NCBI RefSeq assembly: GCF_002257705.1 | Contig: NZ_LSLK01000114.1 | Coordinates: 62,001 to 126,000 of the forward strand | Source of the DNA: Sporomusa silvacetica DSM 10669 | GTDB taxonomy: Bacteria > Bacillota > Negativicutes > Sporomusales > Sporomusaceae | Length of the DNA: 64,000 nucleotides | Reading direction: 5' to 3' | Part shown: piece by piece, positions 16,185 to 24,811 of the stretch | How the letters are laid out: the number at the start of each line of letters is the position of its first letter | Position numbering within the stretch: the stretch's first letter is position 1 | Position numbers and translations under genes: made by a program | The notes under the pieces: generated by a model | Databases searched by the model: none | Told to the model about the DNA's origin: nothing | What the model saw: only the letters and a program-made list of their open reading frames with translations

Positions 16185-16658
16185 TTAATATTCATCAATT
16201 AACTTATTACCAAGCTTGAACAATGGTCGTAATGCGGCAATTGACAAAACAGTGATAATAACACCCGAAATTATAATCAAATGTAACTGCATACCAGTTT
16301 CTAAACTATTGATGAAAATTGCAATACCGATTGGCAAGTTTAATAGTAACCCAGTTAATGTTCCTGGCGCATACCTTTTAAGAACAATTGTTGCTAATAG
16401 ATGGGGAAAAATAGAATTTATACTCATCATTACGACAAAACCCAAGAAGATATATTTAAAAGCTTCGCTGGTTTGTCCGAATAGCAAAAATAAGAAAGTT
16501 ATAAAATACCCAACTGAAGTTATTACTATCAATGCAAAATGAAACTCGCGGTTGGATACTGGCGAATAATATTTTCCTGCATGTTTAGACCATCTTGGTA
16601 GCCAAATGCCTTCTTCAAGGTTATGTAATGTAAAAGCTAATAGAAAGAGCAATTCCAT
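16185..16658 (-). CDS. HXXEE domain membrane protein
   Basis: 157 residues with four to five membrane helices. The family-naming motif is at the end of the first helix: HNLEE (His12, Glu15, Glu16), with NSIFPHLLATI later supplying a second conserved His. Metal binding in the membrane has been suggested for the family, but no activity is known to me. Monocistronic, with a 14-bp inverted repeat immediately upstream (16680-16716) that may be its operator or a terminator for the GGDEF gene. Confidence 0.85.
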   Translation of the reverse strand: MELLFLLAFTLHNLEEGIWLPRWSKHAGKYYSPVSNREFHFALIVITSVGYFITFLFLLFGQTSEAFKYIFLGFVVMMSINSIFPHLLATIVLKRYAPGTLTGLLLNLPIGIAIFINSLETGMQLHLIIISGVIITVLSIAALRPLFKLGNKLIDEY

Positions 16659-16679
16659 TTGTAAAACCCTCCACGGCTA

Positions 16680-16716
16680 CATATTTTTGTCAAGAATCTA
16701 GATTGACAAAAATATG
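16680..16716. promoter_or_regulatory. Inverted repeat upstream of the HXXEE gene
   Basis: CATATTTTTGTCAA and its exact complement separated by 9 bases, about 20 bp before the start codon. The spacing suits an operator. It could equally be a terminator. Confidence 0.45.
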
Positions 16717-16779
16717 TTTTCACTATGCAAAATAAGCCCGGTATATGAACTCTGCATTTTATATAGACTCAACTTTTTG

Positions 16780-17994
16780 CTAATTGAGATATTCAAGAGT
16801 TACCCCCGCATCTAAATTATCAAAAAACACTACGCGGTTTCTGCCGACACGCTTCCCCTGGTACATACCTGTATCTGCGTTCTTAATGATACCATCCGCA
16901 GTATCACCGCTCTTAATCACAGCAACGCCGATTGTCAATGTTACCGATAAGGTATTATTTTCATAAACATACCGGTGCTTCCCCACAGTCTTGCTGATAT
17001 GCTCAGCCAACTCCATAGCAATTTTCGAATTTGTTCCCGGCAACAACAGGAGAAATTCATCGCCACCCCACCGCGCAACAGTATCAGACTGCCTTACAGA
17101 TTTACGGATATCTTCAGATACAGACTTCAGCAGGAAATCGCCACACGCATGCCCATACCTGTCATTAATTACTTTGAACAAGTCAACGTCAATACTAATC
17201 AACGCAAACTCCACACCAGTTCGTTGATACCGCTCATGCTCTTCCTGAATTCTCGTTTCCATATGCCGCCGGTTATAAAGGCTTGTCAAACTATCTGTTC
17301 TTGATGCCAACTCTAATTGTTGATTACACTTAGTCTGGTCTATGGATACTGCGATCAGGTAATAAGAAAATCCCATCATTAATGTGAATAATACTAAAGG
17401 AATACATGTGAACAACGAATATGTCGTTTGCCCGGCATAAAAAGCCACTAATGCAAAAGACAGCATGGGAAAAAAAGAAAAAACGCGATGTTGTTGATCA
17501 AGGACATCAAGGATATTTTTAATATGAGGCCTAATATATATTCGTATTAATGGTATACAAGCCAGTTCCAGCAAAAGTCCGGCTAACAGCAACCAGCCTA
17601 CCATATTCCCAAACACCAAAATTTCCAAACTACAAAAAATAGAAAAATTAGCCTGTGAAAAGGAAGAAACCATAAAAAAAACAAATAGTTTTGCATGGAG
17701 TGTTTCCTTAAAAACCAGCGAAAGAGGAATCAATAACAATAAGCTTAATATATAACCAACCCAATAATGGTTCGGTGCTATTGGCATAATAAAATCGCGC
17801 AGGCAGTTTATCGTTGCCCATGTACTAGCAAAGGCTATTATCTGAAACCAAATAGGCCGGTTTTTCACTGTTAAAAAGGAATAAAATAGCCATATATTTG
17901 CTATAACAAAGGCGACTCTACTTAAATTGATAATAGTCAACGTAATGTCTGACAAATTTGCAAAGTCGACTACAATCTGTGTACTATCTGACAT
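16780..17994 (-). CDS. Membrane-anchored diguanylate cyclase (GGDEF)
   Basis: 404 residues from the ATG at 17994, chosen because GGAGG lies 4 bases upstream; longer starts lack one. The first 210 residues contain six to seven membrane helices. The GGDEF domain (about 235-400) has the active motif GGDEF and, five residues before it, the RQSD inhibitory site, so it should make cyclic di-GMP and be feedback-inhibited. The EAL domain is absent. A deleted copy exists at 13408-13600. Confidence 0.93.
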   Translation of the reverse strand: MSDSTQIVVDFANLSDITLTIINLSRVAFVIANIWLFYSFLTVKNRPIWFQIIAFASTWATINCLRDFIMPIAPNHYWVGYILSLLLLIPLSLVFKETLHAKLFVFFMVSSFSQANFSIFCSLEILVFGNMVGWLLLAGLLLELACIPLIRIYIRPHIKNILDVLDQQHRVFSFFPMLSFALVAFYAGQTTYSLFTCIPLVLFTLMMGFSYYLIAVSIDQTKCNQQLELASRTDSLTSLYNRRHMETRIQEEHERYQRTGVEFALISIDVDLFKVINDRYGHACGDFLLKSVSEDIRKSVRQSDTVARWGGDEFLLLLPGTNSKIAMELAEHISKTVGKHRYVYENNTLSVTLTIGVAVIKSGDTADGIIKNADTGMYQGKRVGRNRVVFFDNLDAGVTLEYLN

Positions 17995-18039
17995 ATTTCC
18001 TCCATGAATTAGCAAACTTCAATCTACTATAGCATACCG

Positions 18040-18070
18040 TAACCGATGATGTAATGACCATCATCGGTTA
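18040..18070. terminator. Hairpin upstream of the GGDEF gene
   Basis: TAACCGATGATG and CATCATCGGTTA around a 7-base loop. No T run on either side; it could be regulatory. Confidence 0.45.
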
Positions 18071-18178
18071 TCTGCTTGATCAAGACCAATTTAACTATAT
18101 TATACCATTTTTTTGAAGAAAACAAAGGAAACAATAGAACAGCCCTTTGTATTTTGCTTGTAACCAATTCCTTATGCT

Positions 18179-18216
18179 GAACAAAAAGCTACCAATATTT
18201 TATGGTAGTTTTGTTC
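18179..18216 (-). terminator. Terminator of the amidotransferase gene
   Basis: GAACAAAACTACCA pairs with TGGTAGCTTTTTGTTC on the minus strand just after the amidotransferase stop codon. Confidence 0.7.
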
Positions 18217-18243
18217 ATATAAAATAAATATTATGATAGATGT

Positions 18244-18957
18244 TTAGCAAGAAAGGTGAATTTCTTTTGCACAAGTCAAATATGCTACAATAAGTCTATG
18301 CGGATTCGCAGGCAATGAACTTAGTTGTGGTTGAAACAATGTAGCTATATAAAATTTATTTTGGGGTAACTCAAGTATTCTCGCCTCACCTTTCTCATCT
18401 GTGCCGACTACTTTAAAACCGCTTTCATCTATTAATTTTCGATAATTAGGGTTTATTCCAAAATTACAACTAAAGCGTTCCATAACTTCTGTTTGATTAT
18501 AAAACTTGTAAATCCTTGAGTTTTTGCTTATAAAAATATTACGTGTTTCTCCAACCAGAGAACATGATAGAGCAGTAATAATTAAATTTGAAGCATCAGG
18601 ATCATATTCTGCATGTTGTGCATCATTTAATCCTAATTTATTCCGAGCATACTCAATAACTGTGTGCTGAAATCCTGCACATGTCCCAATAAAAGGATAA
18701 TCTTTTTCTCTTGCAAATTGAATTGCATTTAATGCTCCCTTCGTGCTCTTATATACTCCTGGTGCACACCAAAATCCATCAATATTGCTAATGCTCTTCT
18801 CTGTATCCTTTTCTAATGATTCGGTAGGTAGCCATTGTAATTCTAAATTAATTCCTAAATAATCTGCACAGTGATTTAACGCTTCATTTGTCGCCTTGTG
18901 TGATGGACGTTCCGATTCAAAATCTCCAATTATTCCTATTTTAATAAAATTGCTCAA
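18244..18957 (-). CDS. Stand-alone CTP-synthase-type glutamine amidotransferase
   Basis: 237 residues matching only the C-terminal GATase-1 half of CTP synthase. The nucleophile elbow GTCAGFQH (Cys about 117) is present, and FQPQLSS near residue 212 takes the place of the catalytic His-Glu segment (His is replaced by Gln). That makes normal glutaminase activity doubtful. Such lone domains occur in many bacteria without a known partner; substrates unlike glutamine are possible. No synthetase half is nearby, and the downstream neighbour is unrelated. Confidence 0.75.
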   Translation of the reverse strand: MSNFIKIGIIGDFESERPSHKATNEALNHCADYLGINLELQWLPTESLEKDTEKSISNIDGFWCAPGVYKSTKGALNAIQFAREKDYPFIGTCAGFQHTVIEYARNKLGLNDAQHAEYDPDASNLIITALSCSLVGETRNIFISKNSRIYKFYNQTEVMERFSCNFGINPNYRKLIDESGFKVVGTDEKGEARILELPQNKFYIATLFQPQLSSLPANPHRLIVAYLTCAKEIHLSC

Positions 18958-19029
18958 TTCTATCCCTCCAGGATCTTTCTCACTATCACGTCATGCATCG
19001 AGCTGTCAAAAACGGATCAAAAGAAAATA

Positions 19030-19182
19030 CAGCTAATTCAGGCTTAGCGCAATTTTTGACCTCTTTGCTTTACCGTTATATTCGCCAATAAGACCCGCGG
19101 CAGTACCGTCTTCGGCACTGACCGCTGTTTTATCGACCTTAGAAGACGCTGACACTGTCTATAGATCACATCAGACTAGTTT
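19030..19182 (-). pseudogene. Possible 3' coding remnant, unknown protein
   Basis: One minus frame reads DKTAVSAEDGTAAGLIGEY and ends in SKIALSLN before TAG, with stops just upstream. Protein-like composition but no start and no recognised family. Confidence 0.25.
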
Positions 19183-19338
19183 TTAGTCAAATTTCAGTTT
19201 AGCTGTAATAAAGATAAGTATTACAATACCAGCACCCAAAGACAGCCAAAGAGTTTGGTAACTTCCTTGAGAAAGCATCAAACTACCAAAAGCAGTGCCT
19301 AAACCCCCACCACCAAAAAGGCCTAATCCGATTAGCGC
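19183..19338 (-). pseudogene. C-terminal fragment of an MFS-type transporter
   Basis: Encodes GGGGLGTAFGSLMLSQGSYQ, then a hydrophobic helix and the end AKLKFD, which looks like the last helix of a major-facilitator transporter. At 19338 it joins abruptly to a piece of the PLP-enzyme gene, so it has no start. Confidence 0.6.
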
Positions 19339-19467
19339 ACTGCTCCCCCTCCAGGGGCATGAAAGCCCGATAGCGGAAAATACTCCAAGTATCCCGGTCA
19401 ATTAACGATAGATCAAACTTCGGCGGCTGATAATCCAGTTTCCAAAGACCGCCGCAATCGCACGTCG
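19339..19467 (-). pseudogene. Fragment of a second copy of the threonine synthase-like gene
   Basis: About 129 bp nearly identical to 14751-14879, i.e. codons for the zinc-ribbon end and DRDTWSIFRYRAFMPLEGEQ. A few substitutions (for instance ALVD to SLID). Both ends are broken. Confidence 0.92.
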
Positions 19468-19489
19468 CGACCACTGGCTGCGAGATGGG

Positions 19490-19663
19490 CTAAAAATTTA
19501 TATTTTTATTTCGTTCTCCTTTTTCTAGTTTATAGGGACTTATATCGTCATAGTAAGTGTGAATAATCCGCACTTCTCCATTTAGATATTTTGTCATTTC
19601 ATTAACTAAAGTCATTGCGTGTCCGTTTTTTCTGGGAGAACCGTTAATAATTAGTGTTTTCAT
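19490..19663 (-). pseudogene. Truncated NADPH-dependent FMN reductase/flavodoxin-like gene
   Basis: From ATG 19663: MKTLIINGSPRKNGHAM, the FMN phosphate loop of this family, continuing to HTYYDDISPY and then an unrelated basic tail and stop after 57 residues; intact proteins are about 180. The 3' part is gone. Confidence 0.75.
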
Positions 19664-19762
19664 GCATAATCCACCTTTGCCATACAAATGAAAAAATATA
19701 GCTGCTGTAGAGTACACGGTTAGTTATGTTTATCTCAATGCTATTATAAGTATAAATTCAAT

Positions 19763-19840
19763 ATGCTTGGTCTCTTTGCAGCGGTCCTTGCCGGTGTTTT
19801 TCTTTTTTGGTTAAATAACCAGTCCCAAAATTGGAGTTAG
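19763..19840 (+). pseudogene. Short hydrophobic frame, probable transporter C-terminus remnant
   Basis: Encodes MLGLFAAVLAGVFLFWLNNQ plus five residues. One membrane helix, no ribosome site seen. A remnant is more likely than a small protein. Confidence 0.25.
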
Positions 19841-19879
19841 AGCATTGTGTTGTCAAAATGTTGTCAAGACCCGCGAGAC

Positions 19880-19915
19880 TTTAAAAAGAAAAAAACTCCG
19901 CAATGACTGCGAAGT
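19880..19915 (-). terminator. Terminator of the tRNA-Leu transcript
   Basis: Minus strand ACTTCGCA/TGCGGAGT hairpin followed by seven T. Confidence 0.8.
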
Positions 19916-19926
19916 CTTATAGATAA

Positions 19927-20015
19927 TGGTGCCGAGGACCGGAATCGAACCGGTACGGAAATTTCTTTCCGACGGATTTTAAGTCCGTTGCGTCTGCCAG
20001 TTCCGCCACCCCGGC
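19927..20015 (-). tRNA. tRNA-Leu (UAA)
   Basis: Acceptor GCCGGGG pairs with CCTCGGC, discriminator A and encoded CCA. Anticodon TAA in GGACTTAAAATCC, with the long class II variable arm (GTCGGAAAGAAATTTCCG region). 89 nt. Confidence 0.97.
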
Positions 20016-20054
20016 ATGTAATAATCTAGAGAAAAACCACTTATGCGGTTTTTT

Positions 20055-20204
20055 TATCCAGATGGAAAGGTTAATTTTCCCTGGATTGAACAACTAAGGC
20101 TTCTGTCGGCGACGCGCCCGGATGGCGCTAGTGCCGATTGCGCCATGGATGGCGTAGCAATTCGGCCGTCCTAAAGGACTTGACACAAGCCAAGTCTTAT
20201 CTTA
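20055..20204 (+). repeat. Dispersed repeat family A, long form
   Basis: Near-identical to the 835-985 copy. Inserted between tRNA-Leu and tRNA-Cys. Confidence 0.85.
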
Positions 20205-20206
20205 TT

Positions 20207-20281
<75 letters not shown>

Positions 20282-20288
20282 ATATTTA

Positions 20289-20363
20289 TGGAGCGGAAAA
20301 CGAGATTCGAACTCGCGACCCTCGCCTTGGCAAGGCGATGCTCTACCGCTGAGCTACTTCCGC
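20289..20363 (-). tRNA. tRNA-Gly (GCC), copy 1
   Basis: Begins GCGGAAGTAGCTCAGC. Anticodon GCC in CCTTGCCAAGG, encoded CCA. Identical in sequence to 24737-24811. Confidence 0.97.
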
Positions 20364-20368
20364 TTTAA

Positions 20369-20444
<76 letters not shown>

Positions 20445-20470
20445 GTATTCGACTGTCGATTTTCGACTTG

Positions 20471-20520
20471 CGACATTCGATGTGGTTAATCGAAAATCGA
20501 ACATCGTATATCGAATGTCG
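20471..20520. repeat. TCGA-rich inverted repeat in the tRNA spacer
   Basis: CGACATTCGAT and ATCGAATGTCG, perfect 11-bp arms, flank further ATCGAAAATCGAA units. A similar TCGA-rich spacer separates the second tRNA-Gly and tRNA-Asp at 24812-24884. Confidence 0.75.
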
Positions 20521-20524
20521 AAAA

Positions 20525-20601
20525 TGGCGACCCTGAACGGATTTGAACCGTCGATCTCCGCCGTGACAGGGCGGCATGTTAGACCGCTACACCACAGGGC
20601 C
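20525..20601 (-). tRNA. tRNA-Asp (GTC), copy 1
   Basis: Acceptor GGCCCTG/CAGGGTC, encoded CCA. Anticodon GTC in CCCTGTCACGG. 77 nt. Confidence 0.97.
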
Positions 20602-20742
20602 GCGTGCAATCGCAATATTTAGTATATAGTAGGCTTACAATAAAGTCAATACTTCAAATATTGTCTTTATTTTGAAAGCGATGCGACGGAATTTATTATA
20701 TCTTACTATCGCAAAAACGTCAAGTATTTTTGTATAATAAGA

Positions 20743-21105
20743 TCACTCAGCTAGTACTTTATTAACGGTTTCTTGTACCTGCTCAGGATCAAATGGTTTA
20801 ATGACAAAACCGGATGCCCCTGCTTTGAGCGCCTCAGAAATAATACTGCGCTGCCCAATGGCGGTTACCATGACGATGCGAGCTACTGGATCTTCTTCGT
20901 GAATATGCTTAACCGCCTGAATGCCATCCATAATTGGCATAGTAATATCCATGGTTACCAAATCCGGTTTAAACTGACGGTAGAGTTGCACTCCTTGTTT
21001 GCCATCACCACCTTCGGCAACAATCTCATGTCCCATATCTGTTAGCAGTTTCTTTATCATCATCCGCATAAACGCAGAATCATCACATACTAGAACTCTT
21101 GCCAT
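20743..21105 (-). CDS. cheY: CheY-like single-domain response regulator
   Basis: 120 residues, all receiver domain: acidic pair Asp8-Asp9, phospho-acceptor Asp53 (LVTMDITMP), Thr at MVTAIG and Lys in FVIKPF. The sequence resembles flagellar CheY of Gram-positive type. No histidine kinase or chemotaxis gene is near; the upstream partner on the same strand is an unknown protein 31 bp away, which may be its output or a regulator. Could serve a non-chemotactic relay. Confidence 0.88.
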   Translation of the reverse strand: MARVLVCDDSAFMRMMIKKLLTDMGHEIVAEGGDGKQGVQLYRQFKPDLVTMDITMPIMDGIQAVKHIHEEDPVARIVMVTAIGQRSIISEALKAGASGFVIKPFDPEQVQETVNKVLAE

Positions 21106-21136
21106 AAAACTTCCTCCTCTATTATAGCTCCACCTA

Positions 21137-21799
21137 TTACGATAACTTTAACCTTATATTTTCAAGTGTCTGAATTAAATGATCATTTAACCGTATTTCA
21201 AGATCAGGCAATGTCTTCGCATCAAAAGTAGTTATCATGATCGGCACCCGTTTCAGCCGAATTTCACTAAAAAAATCATCCCGAAAGATATTATAGTTTA
21301 CCGTCAGATTACTTTCTGTCGCAAAGTCACTGTAGTCTATTATAACATAAGATCCATTCAATGCTTTAATTGGTTTTTCTGGAGTGATAAAAAGAGTAAA
21401 TCCTGCTACCTGCTCAGGCAGTTTTGTCGTATAGGGCCATTCAAGAACCTTCTTGCCAGTGATTTGTGTACATACCGAAGCAGGATCAAAAACGGCTAAT
21501 TGCTGTAACACTTTTTCCATACGCTCTGTCAGAACTTTTTCAAAAGTCGCCAAGTCTGGTGTAAAAAAACTTATATCACAGTATTCCGTTAAGCCAATGA
21601 CTACACGAACCAAAAAATCTTTTGTCGCTTCATCATACAAACCAGTAAAGCTCCGCCGGGCTTGTTGATTATTGTAGGTAAAAATACGATATTGCGAACC
21701 GCAAGTCATGAGTTCATTAATCAAGGTAAACCCAGAAATTTCTTGTGGCATTTTTTTCAAAAACTCCCATGCTGTCACTTGTTCAATAATTTTTTCCAT
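21137..21799 (-). CDS. Unknown protein with two related halves, next to CheY
   Basis: 220 residues, soluble, no signal peptide. Two halves appear homologous: residues 12-105 (LKKMPQEISGFTLI ...) and 118-215 (TTKLPEQVAGFTLFI ...), each starting L/MPxxxxGFTL and ending in an amphipathic helix. I do not recognise the family. Gene order (ahead of cheY, 31 bp apart) suggests a common transcript and perhaps a sensor or scaffold role. An ABC-transporter operon diverges from its promoter region. Confidence 0.6.
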   Translation of the reverse strand: MEKIIEQVTAWEFLKKMPQEISGFTLINELMTCGSQYRIFTYNNQQARRSFTGLYDEATKDFLVRVVIGLTEYCDISFFTPDLATFEKVLTERMEKVLQQLAVFDPASVCTQITGKKVLEWPYTTKLPEQVAGFTLFITPEKPIKALNGSYVIIDYSDFATESNLTVNYNIFRDDFFSEIRLKRVPIMITTFDAKTLPDLEIRLNDHLIQTLENIRLKLS

Positions 21800-21944
21800 G
21801 ATATATGACCTCCGATTCTTCTATGACTATATTCTTGATTACATCACAAAAACCTGCAGGCGAAGTAACCAAAAATTAAGTTCAGAATACTATGAAGTAA
21901 CTTCGATGCAAGACGAAACATTACAGCAATGGGGAGGGAAAACC

Positions 21945-23021
21945 ATGGTAAAACGTTGGGGAGGATTAGTGGCAATCCTGCTTGTCATCACTTTGCTCAT
22001 TACCGCCTGCAGCCAGGCACCTGCCACGCTAGTAACTCCATTTACGGGACCGGCTTGGGCGCCTGCACTCAGGGTGCTGCCACAGGAAACGGTAATTAAG
22101 GTTGGTATGAAACAAGTTGTTTCTGATGCTGGAATTCTCATTGGTATGGCGAAAGGGTATTATCAGGATGTCGGTATTAAAATTGAAGCAGTTCAGTTTA
22201 ACAGCGGCCAGGAAATGATTAATCAACTAGCCGCAGGTCAGTTAGATGTGGCCGCTACCGTGACGGCCTCTGGGCTGCTAAATGCAATATCTCGCGACAT
22301 ACCTGTTAAAATTGTTGCCGATAAAGGGATTAATATGCCAGGGCAAGGTTACTACCGCTTGGTTATACGGAAAGATCTTGCCAATAGCATTATAGACTTT
22401 ACGGACTTGCGTGGCAAAAAAATTGCAGTGGTTGGCACTGCCTCGCTTGACGAAATATGTCTGGCCAGGGTATTGGCTAAGGGTGGTTTGACTACTAAGG
22501 ATATTGATATGCAAGTCATCCGGGCATTCCCTGATATGCTTGTTTCACTAGGCAACAAAAGCATTGATGCCGCCATGGTCATCGAACCCTTTGTAACGCA
22601 AGGTATAGCCAAAGGCATTGTTGATCCCTGGAAAGACCCGTCTGAATATGACCCTTACGCGCAAATTGCGCTGTTAGTCTACGGCACAAGCATGACTACC
22701 CGGCCTGAAGTAGCTAACCTCTTTATGACTGCCTATGTAAAATCTATGCGCGACTATAATGACGCCTTCTTCAAAAATAAGAACAAAGCTGAAGTGATCG
22801 AGATGTTGTGTAAGTATTCCGTAATCAAAGAGCCTGCTTTATATGAAAAAATGTATCCCACCGGGTTAAACCCTGACGGCTACCTGCGAATGAATGGGAT
22901 TGCTGCCGACTTAGCCTGGTACAAAGAAAACAACTTGCTTAAATCAGAAATTAAACTGGAAGATGTTGTTGATAACCGCTATGTAGACTTTGCTGTAAAA
23001 ACCTTAGGGAAATATCAGTGA
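21945..23021 (+). CDS. NrtA/SsuA/TauA-like substrate-binding lipoprotein
   Basis: 358 residues from ATG 21945 (GGGGAGGG upstream). Lipoprotein signal ends at ITACS (Cys about 26). The NMT1-type binding fold follows: VIKVGMKQVVSDAGILIGMA, AAGQLDVAATVTASG, then DFTDLRGKKIAVVGTAS (about 155) and MVIEPFVTQG. The family binds sulfonates, taurine, nitrate or thiamine/riboflavin precursors. The first gene of a three-gene importer; no desulfonation enzyme is nearby to narrow the cargo. Confidence 0.85.
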   Translation: MVKRWGGLVAILLVITLLITACSQAPATLVTPFTGPAWAPALRVLPQETVIKVGMKQVVSDAGILIGMAKGYYQDVGIKIEAVQFNSGQEMINQLAAGQLDVAATVTASGLLNAISRDIPVKIVADKGINMPGQGYYRLVIRKDLANSIIDFTDLRGKKIAVVGTASLDEICLARVLAKGGLTTKDIDMQVIRAFPDMLVSLGNKSIDAAMVIEPFVTQGIAKGIVDPWKDPSEYDPYAQIALLVYGTSMTTRPEVANLFMTAYVKSMRDYNDAFFKNKNKAEVIEMLCKYSVIKEPALYEKMYPTGLNPDGYLRMNGIAADLAWYKENNLLKSEIKLEDVVDNRYVDFAVKTLGKYQ

Positions 23022-23057
23022 ATAACACCGATGTCAACTATCAGGAGTTGGTAAATC

Positions 23058-23804
23058 ATGAAAACAGCCATTTCAATTCTTTCTCCATTGACTCTGTTAC
23101 TGCTTTGGGAAGCTGCCGCTCATTTAGGTTTTGTTGACACCCGCTTGCTCTCAAGTCCTTCGCTCATTTTACAGTCGTTTTTTCCGCTGCTCATTTCCGG
23201 CGACCTTATCTACAACACCTGGGTAAGTGTTTTACGAGTTATCTGCGGCTTTCTCGCCGGTTCCATTCCGGCTATCCTGCTTGGTATGAGTATGGGCCTG
23301 TCCCCTTTTGTCCGCTCTGCTATTGAGCCTATGATCGCAGCTACCTATCCTATTCCCAAACTAGCCCTTATGCCGCTTATTCTCCTCATATTTGGCCTTG
23401 GGGAAACCTCCAAGATATTTACCATTGCCATTGGCGTATTTTATCTTGTGGTGATTAATACGATGGCCGGGGTTTTAAATATTGACAAAATCTATCTGGA
23501 AGTGGCCAAAAATTTTGGTGCCAGTCGCAAAGATTTCTATCTCTCTGTCGCCTTACCTGGAGCATTGCCGATGATTTTTGCCGGCCTAAAGCTTGGCATG
23601 GGTATGGCACTTATCCTGATTGTCGCCGCCGAGATGTCAGCGGCCAAGGCTGGTGTAGGCTGGATGATCTGGAGAGCCTATGACATGTTTGATATTGAGC
23701 AAATGTTTGCCGCGCTAATTACGCTTTCTGTTCTTGGTTATATCTTCGCTCTTGCGCTTGACTTTCTGGAACGCCTGGTGCTTCCATGGAAACAAACCAA
23801 CTAA
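23058..23804 (+). CDS. ABC permease, SsuC/TauC type
   Basis: 248 residues, six membrane helices, with the coupling-loop motif EVAKNFGASRKDFYLSVALP (about 155-175). Two copies form the channel. 36 bp after the binding-protein gene and 13 bp before the ATPase. Confidence 0.9.
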   Translation: MKTAISILSPLTLLLLWEAAAHLGFVDTRLLSSPSLILQSFFPLLISGDLIYNTWVSVLRVICGFLAGSIPAILLGMSMGLSPFVRSAIEPMIAATYPIPKLALMPLILLIFGLGETSKIFTIAIGVFYLVVINTMAGVLNIDKIYLEVAKNFGASRKDFYLSVALPGALPMIFAGLKLGMGMALILIVAAEMSAAKAGVGWMIWRAYDMFDIEQMFAALITLSVLGYIFALALDFLERLVLPWKQTN

Positions 23805-23817
23805 GGGAGGTGCGGTT

Positions 23818-24618
23818 ATGCCTTACGACAGTACCAGCATTGTTTTACGTCATATTGGCAAAGTATTTGTTAACGCCCGTGGTCAGGTTACCGCTCTGAC
23901 TGACATCAATATTTCTATTGGTGATGGCGAGTTTTTTTCTATTGTCGGTCCCAGCGGTTGTGGCAAGACTACCCTGCTGCGCATTCTCGCCGGCCTGGAT
24001 ACAGCCACAAACGGTACTGTGACGATCAAAGTTACAACCGACGATCGTCCGATAAACTCTATGGTATTTCAGGAACAGTCAATCTTCCCCTGGCTAACTG
24101 TTATTGATAATGTTGCCTATGGTCTAAAATTGCGGGGTGTTTCTAAAAAAGAACGTTATCAAATTGCCGAAAAATATATTCGCATGATTGGCCTGACCAA
24201 GTTTGCCAAGGCCTATCCGCATCAGCTTTCTGGCGGTATGAAACAACGGGTAAGTGTCGCCCGGGCTTTTGCTAACGATCCCGAAATTTTACTGATGGAT
24301 GAGCCCTTTGGTGCTCTTGATGAACAAAACAGAATTCTGTTGCAGCAGGAATTGCTGCGAATTTGGGATGTAAGCAAGAAAACCACTGTTTTCATCACCC
24401 ACAGCATCGATGAAGCGCTCTGTCTGAGTGATCGTATCTTAATTATGACTGCCCATCCTGGCACCGTAAAATCAATTGTAAATGTAGACCTGCCCCGCCC
24501 CCGCGATATTGCCGCTATCAGAACTACGATGAGGTATAATGAGTTATTCCAATCGATTTGGCTGACACTGCGGGAAGAAGTGTTGAAAGTTAAAGACAGG
24601 GAATGTGCTGATAGCTAA
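23818..24618 (+). CDS. ABC ATPase, SsuB/TauB type
   Basis: 266 residues from ATG 23818 (GGGAGGTGCGGTT). A longer frame starting at 23734 is rejected because it overlaps the permease. Walker A GPSGCGKTT, Q-loop MVFQEQSIFPW, signature LSGGMKQR, Walker B ILLMDEPFGALD, His in ITHSIDEA. Closes the importer operon; a short T-rich hairpin (ACTGAGAA/TTCTCAGT, 24631-24656) follows and merges into the tRNA-Trp region. Confidence 0.92.
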   Translation: MPYDSTSIVLRHIGKVFVNARGQVTALTDINISIGDGEFFSIVGPSGCGKTTLLRILAGLDTATNGTVTIKVTTDDRPINSMVFQEQSIFPWLTVIDNVAYGLKLRGVSKKERYQIAEKYIRMIGLTKFAKAYPHQLSGGMKQRVSVARAFANDPEILLMDEPFGALDEQNRILLQQELLRIWDVSKKTTVFITHSIDEALCLSDRILIMTAHPGTVKSIVNVDLPRPRDIAAIRTTMRYNELFQSIWLTLREEVLKVKDRECADS

Positions 24619-24630
24619 TGCAAAGAAAAC

Positions 24631-24656
24631 ACTGAGAATAACTTCTCAGTGTTTTT
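24631..24656 (+). terminator. Terminator of the ABC importer operon
   Basis: ACTGAGAATAACTTCTCAGTG hairpin followed by TTTTTG. Confidence 0.7.
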
Positions 24657-24657
24657 G

Positions 24658-24733
24658 TGGCAGGGGCAGAAGGACTTGAACCCTCAACCAATGGTTTTGG
24701 AGACCACTACTCTACCAATTGAGCTATACCCCT
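24658..24733 (-). tRNA. tRNA-Trp (CCA)
   Basis: Acceptor AGGGGTA/TGCCCCT, discriminator G, encoded CCA. Anticodon CCA in GGTCTCCAAAACC. 76 nt. Confidence 0.97.
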
Positions 24734-24736
24734 ATA

Positions 24737-24811
24737 TGGAGCGGAAAACGAGATTCGAACTCGCGACCCTCGCCTTGGCAAGGCGATGCTCTACCGCTGA
24801 GCTACTTCCGC
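24737..24811 (-). tRNA. tRNA-Gly (GCC), copy 2
   Basis: Identical to 20289-20363, including the encoded CCA. Confidence 0.97.

Noticed and set aside
19183..19401. A 72-residue membrane protein
   Set aside because: It is a chance fusion of a transporter tail with a fragment of the PLP-enzyme gene read in the wrong frame.
13843..19840. Active mobile element or prophage
   Set aside because: There are remnants and repeats but no transposase, integrase or phage gene.
20471..20520. CRISPR-like repeats in the tRNA spacer
   Set aside because: The units are too short and irregular, without unique spacers; no cas gene is present. No CRISPR array was seen in the window.
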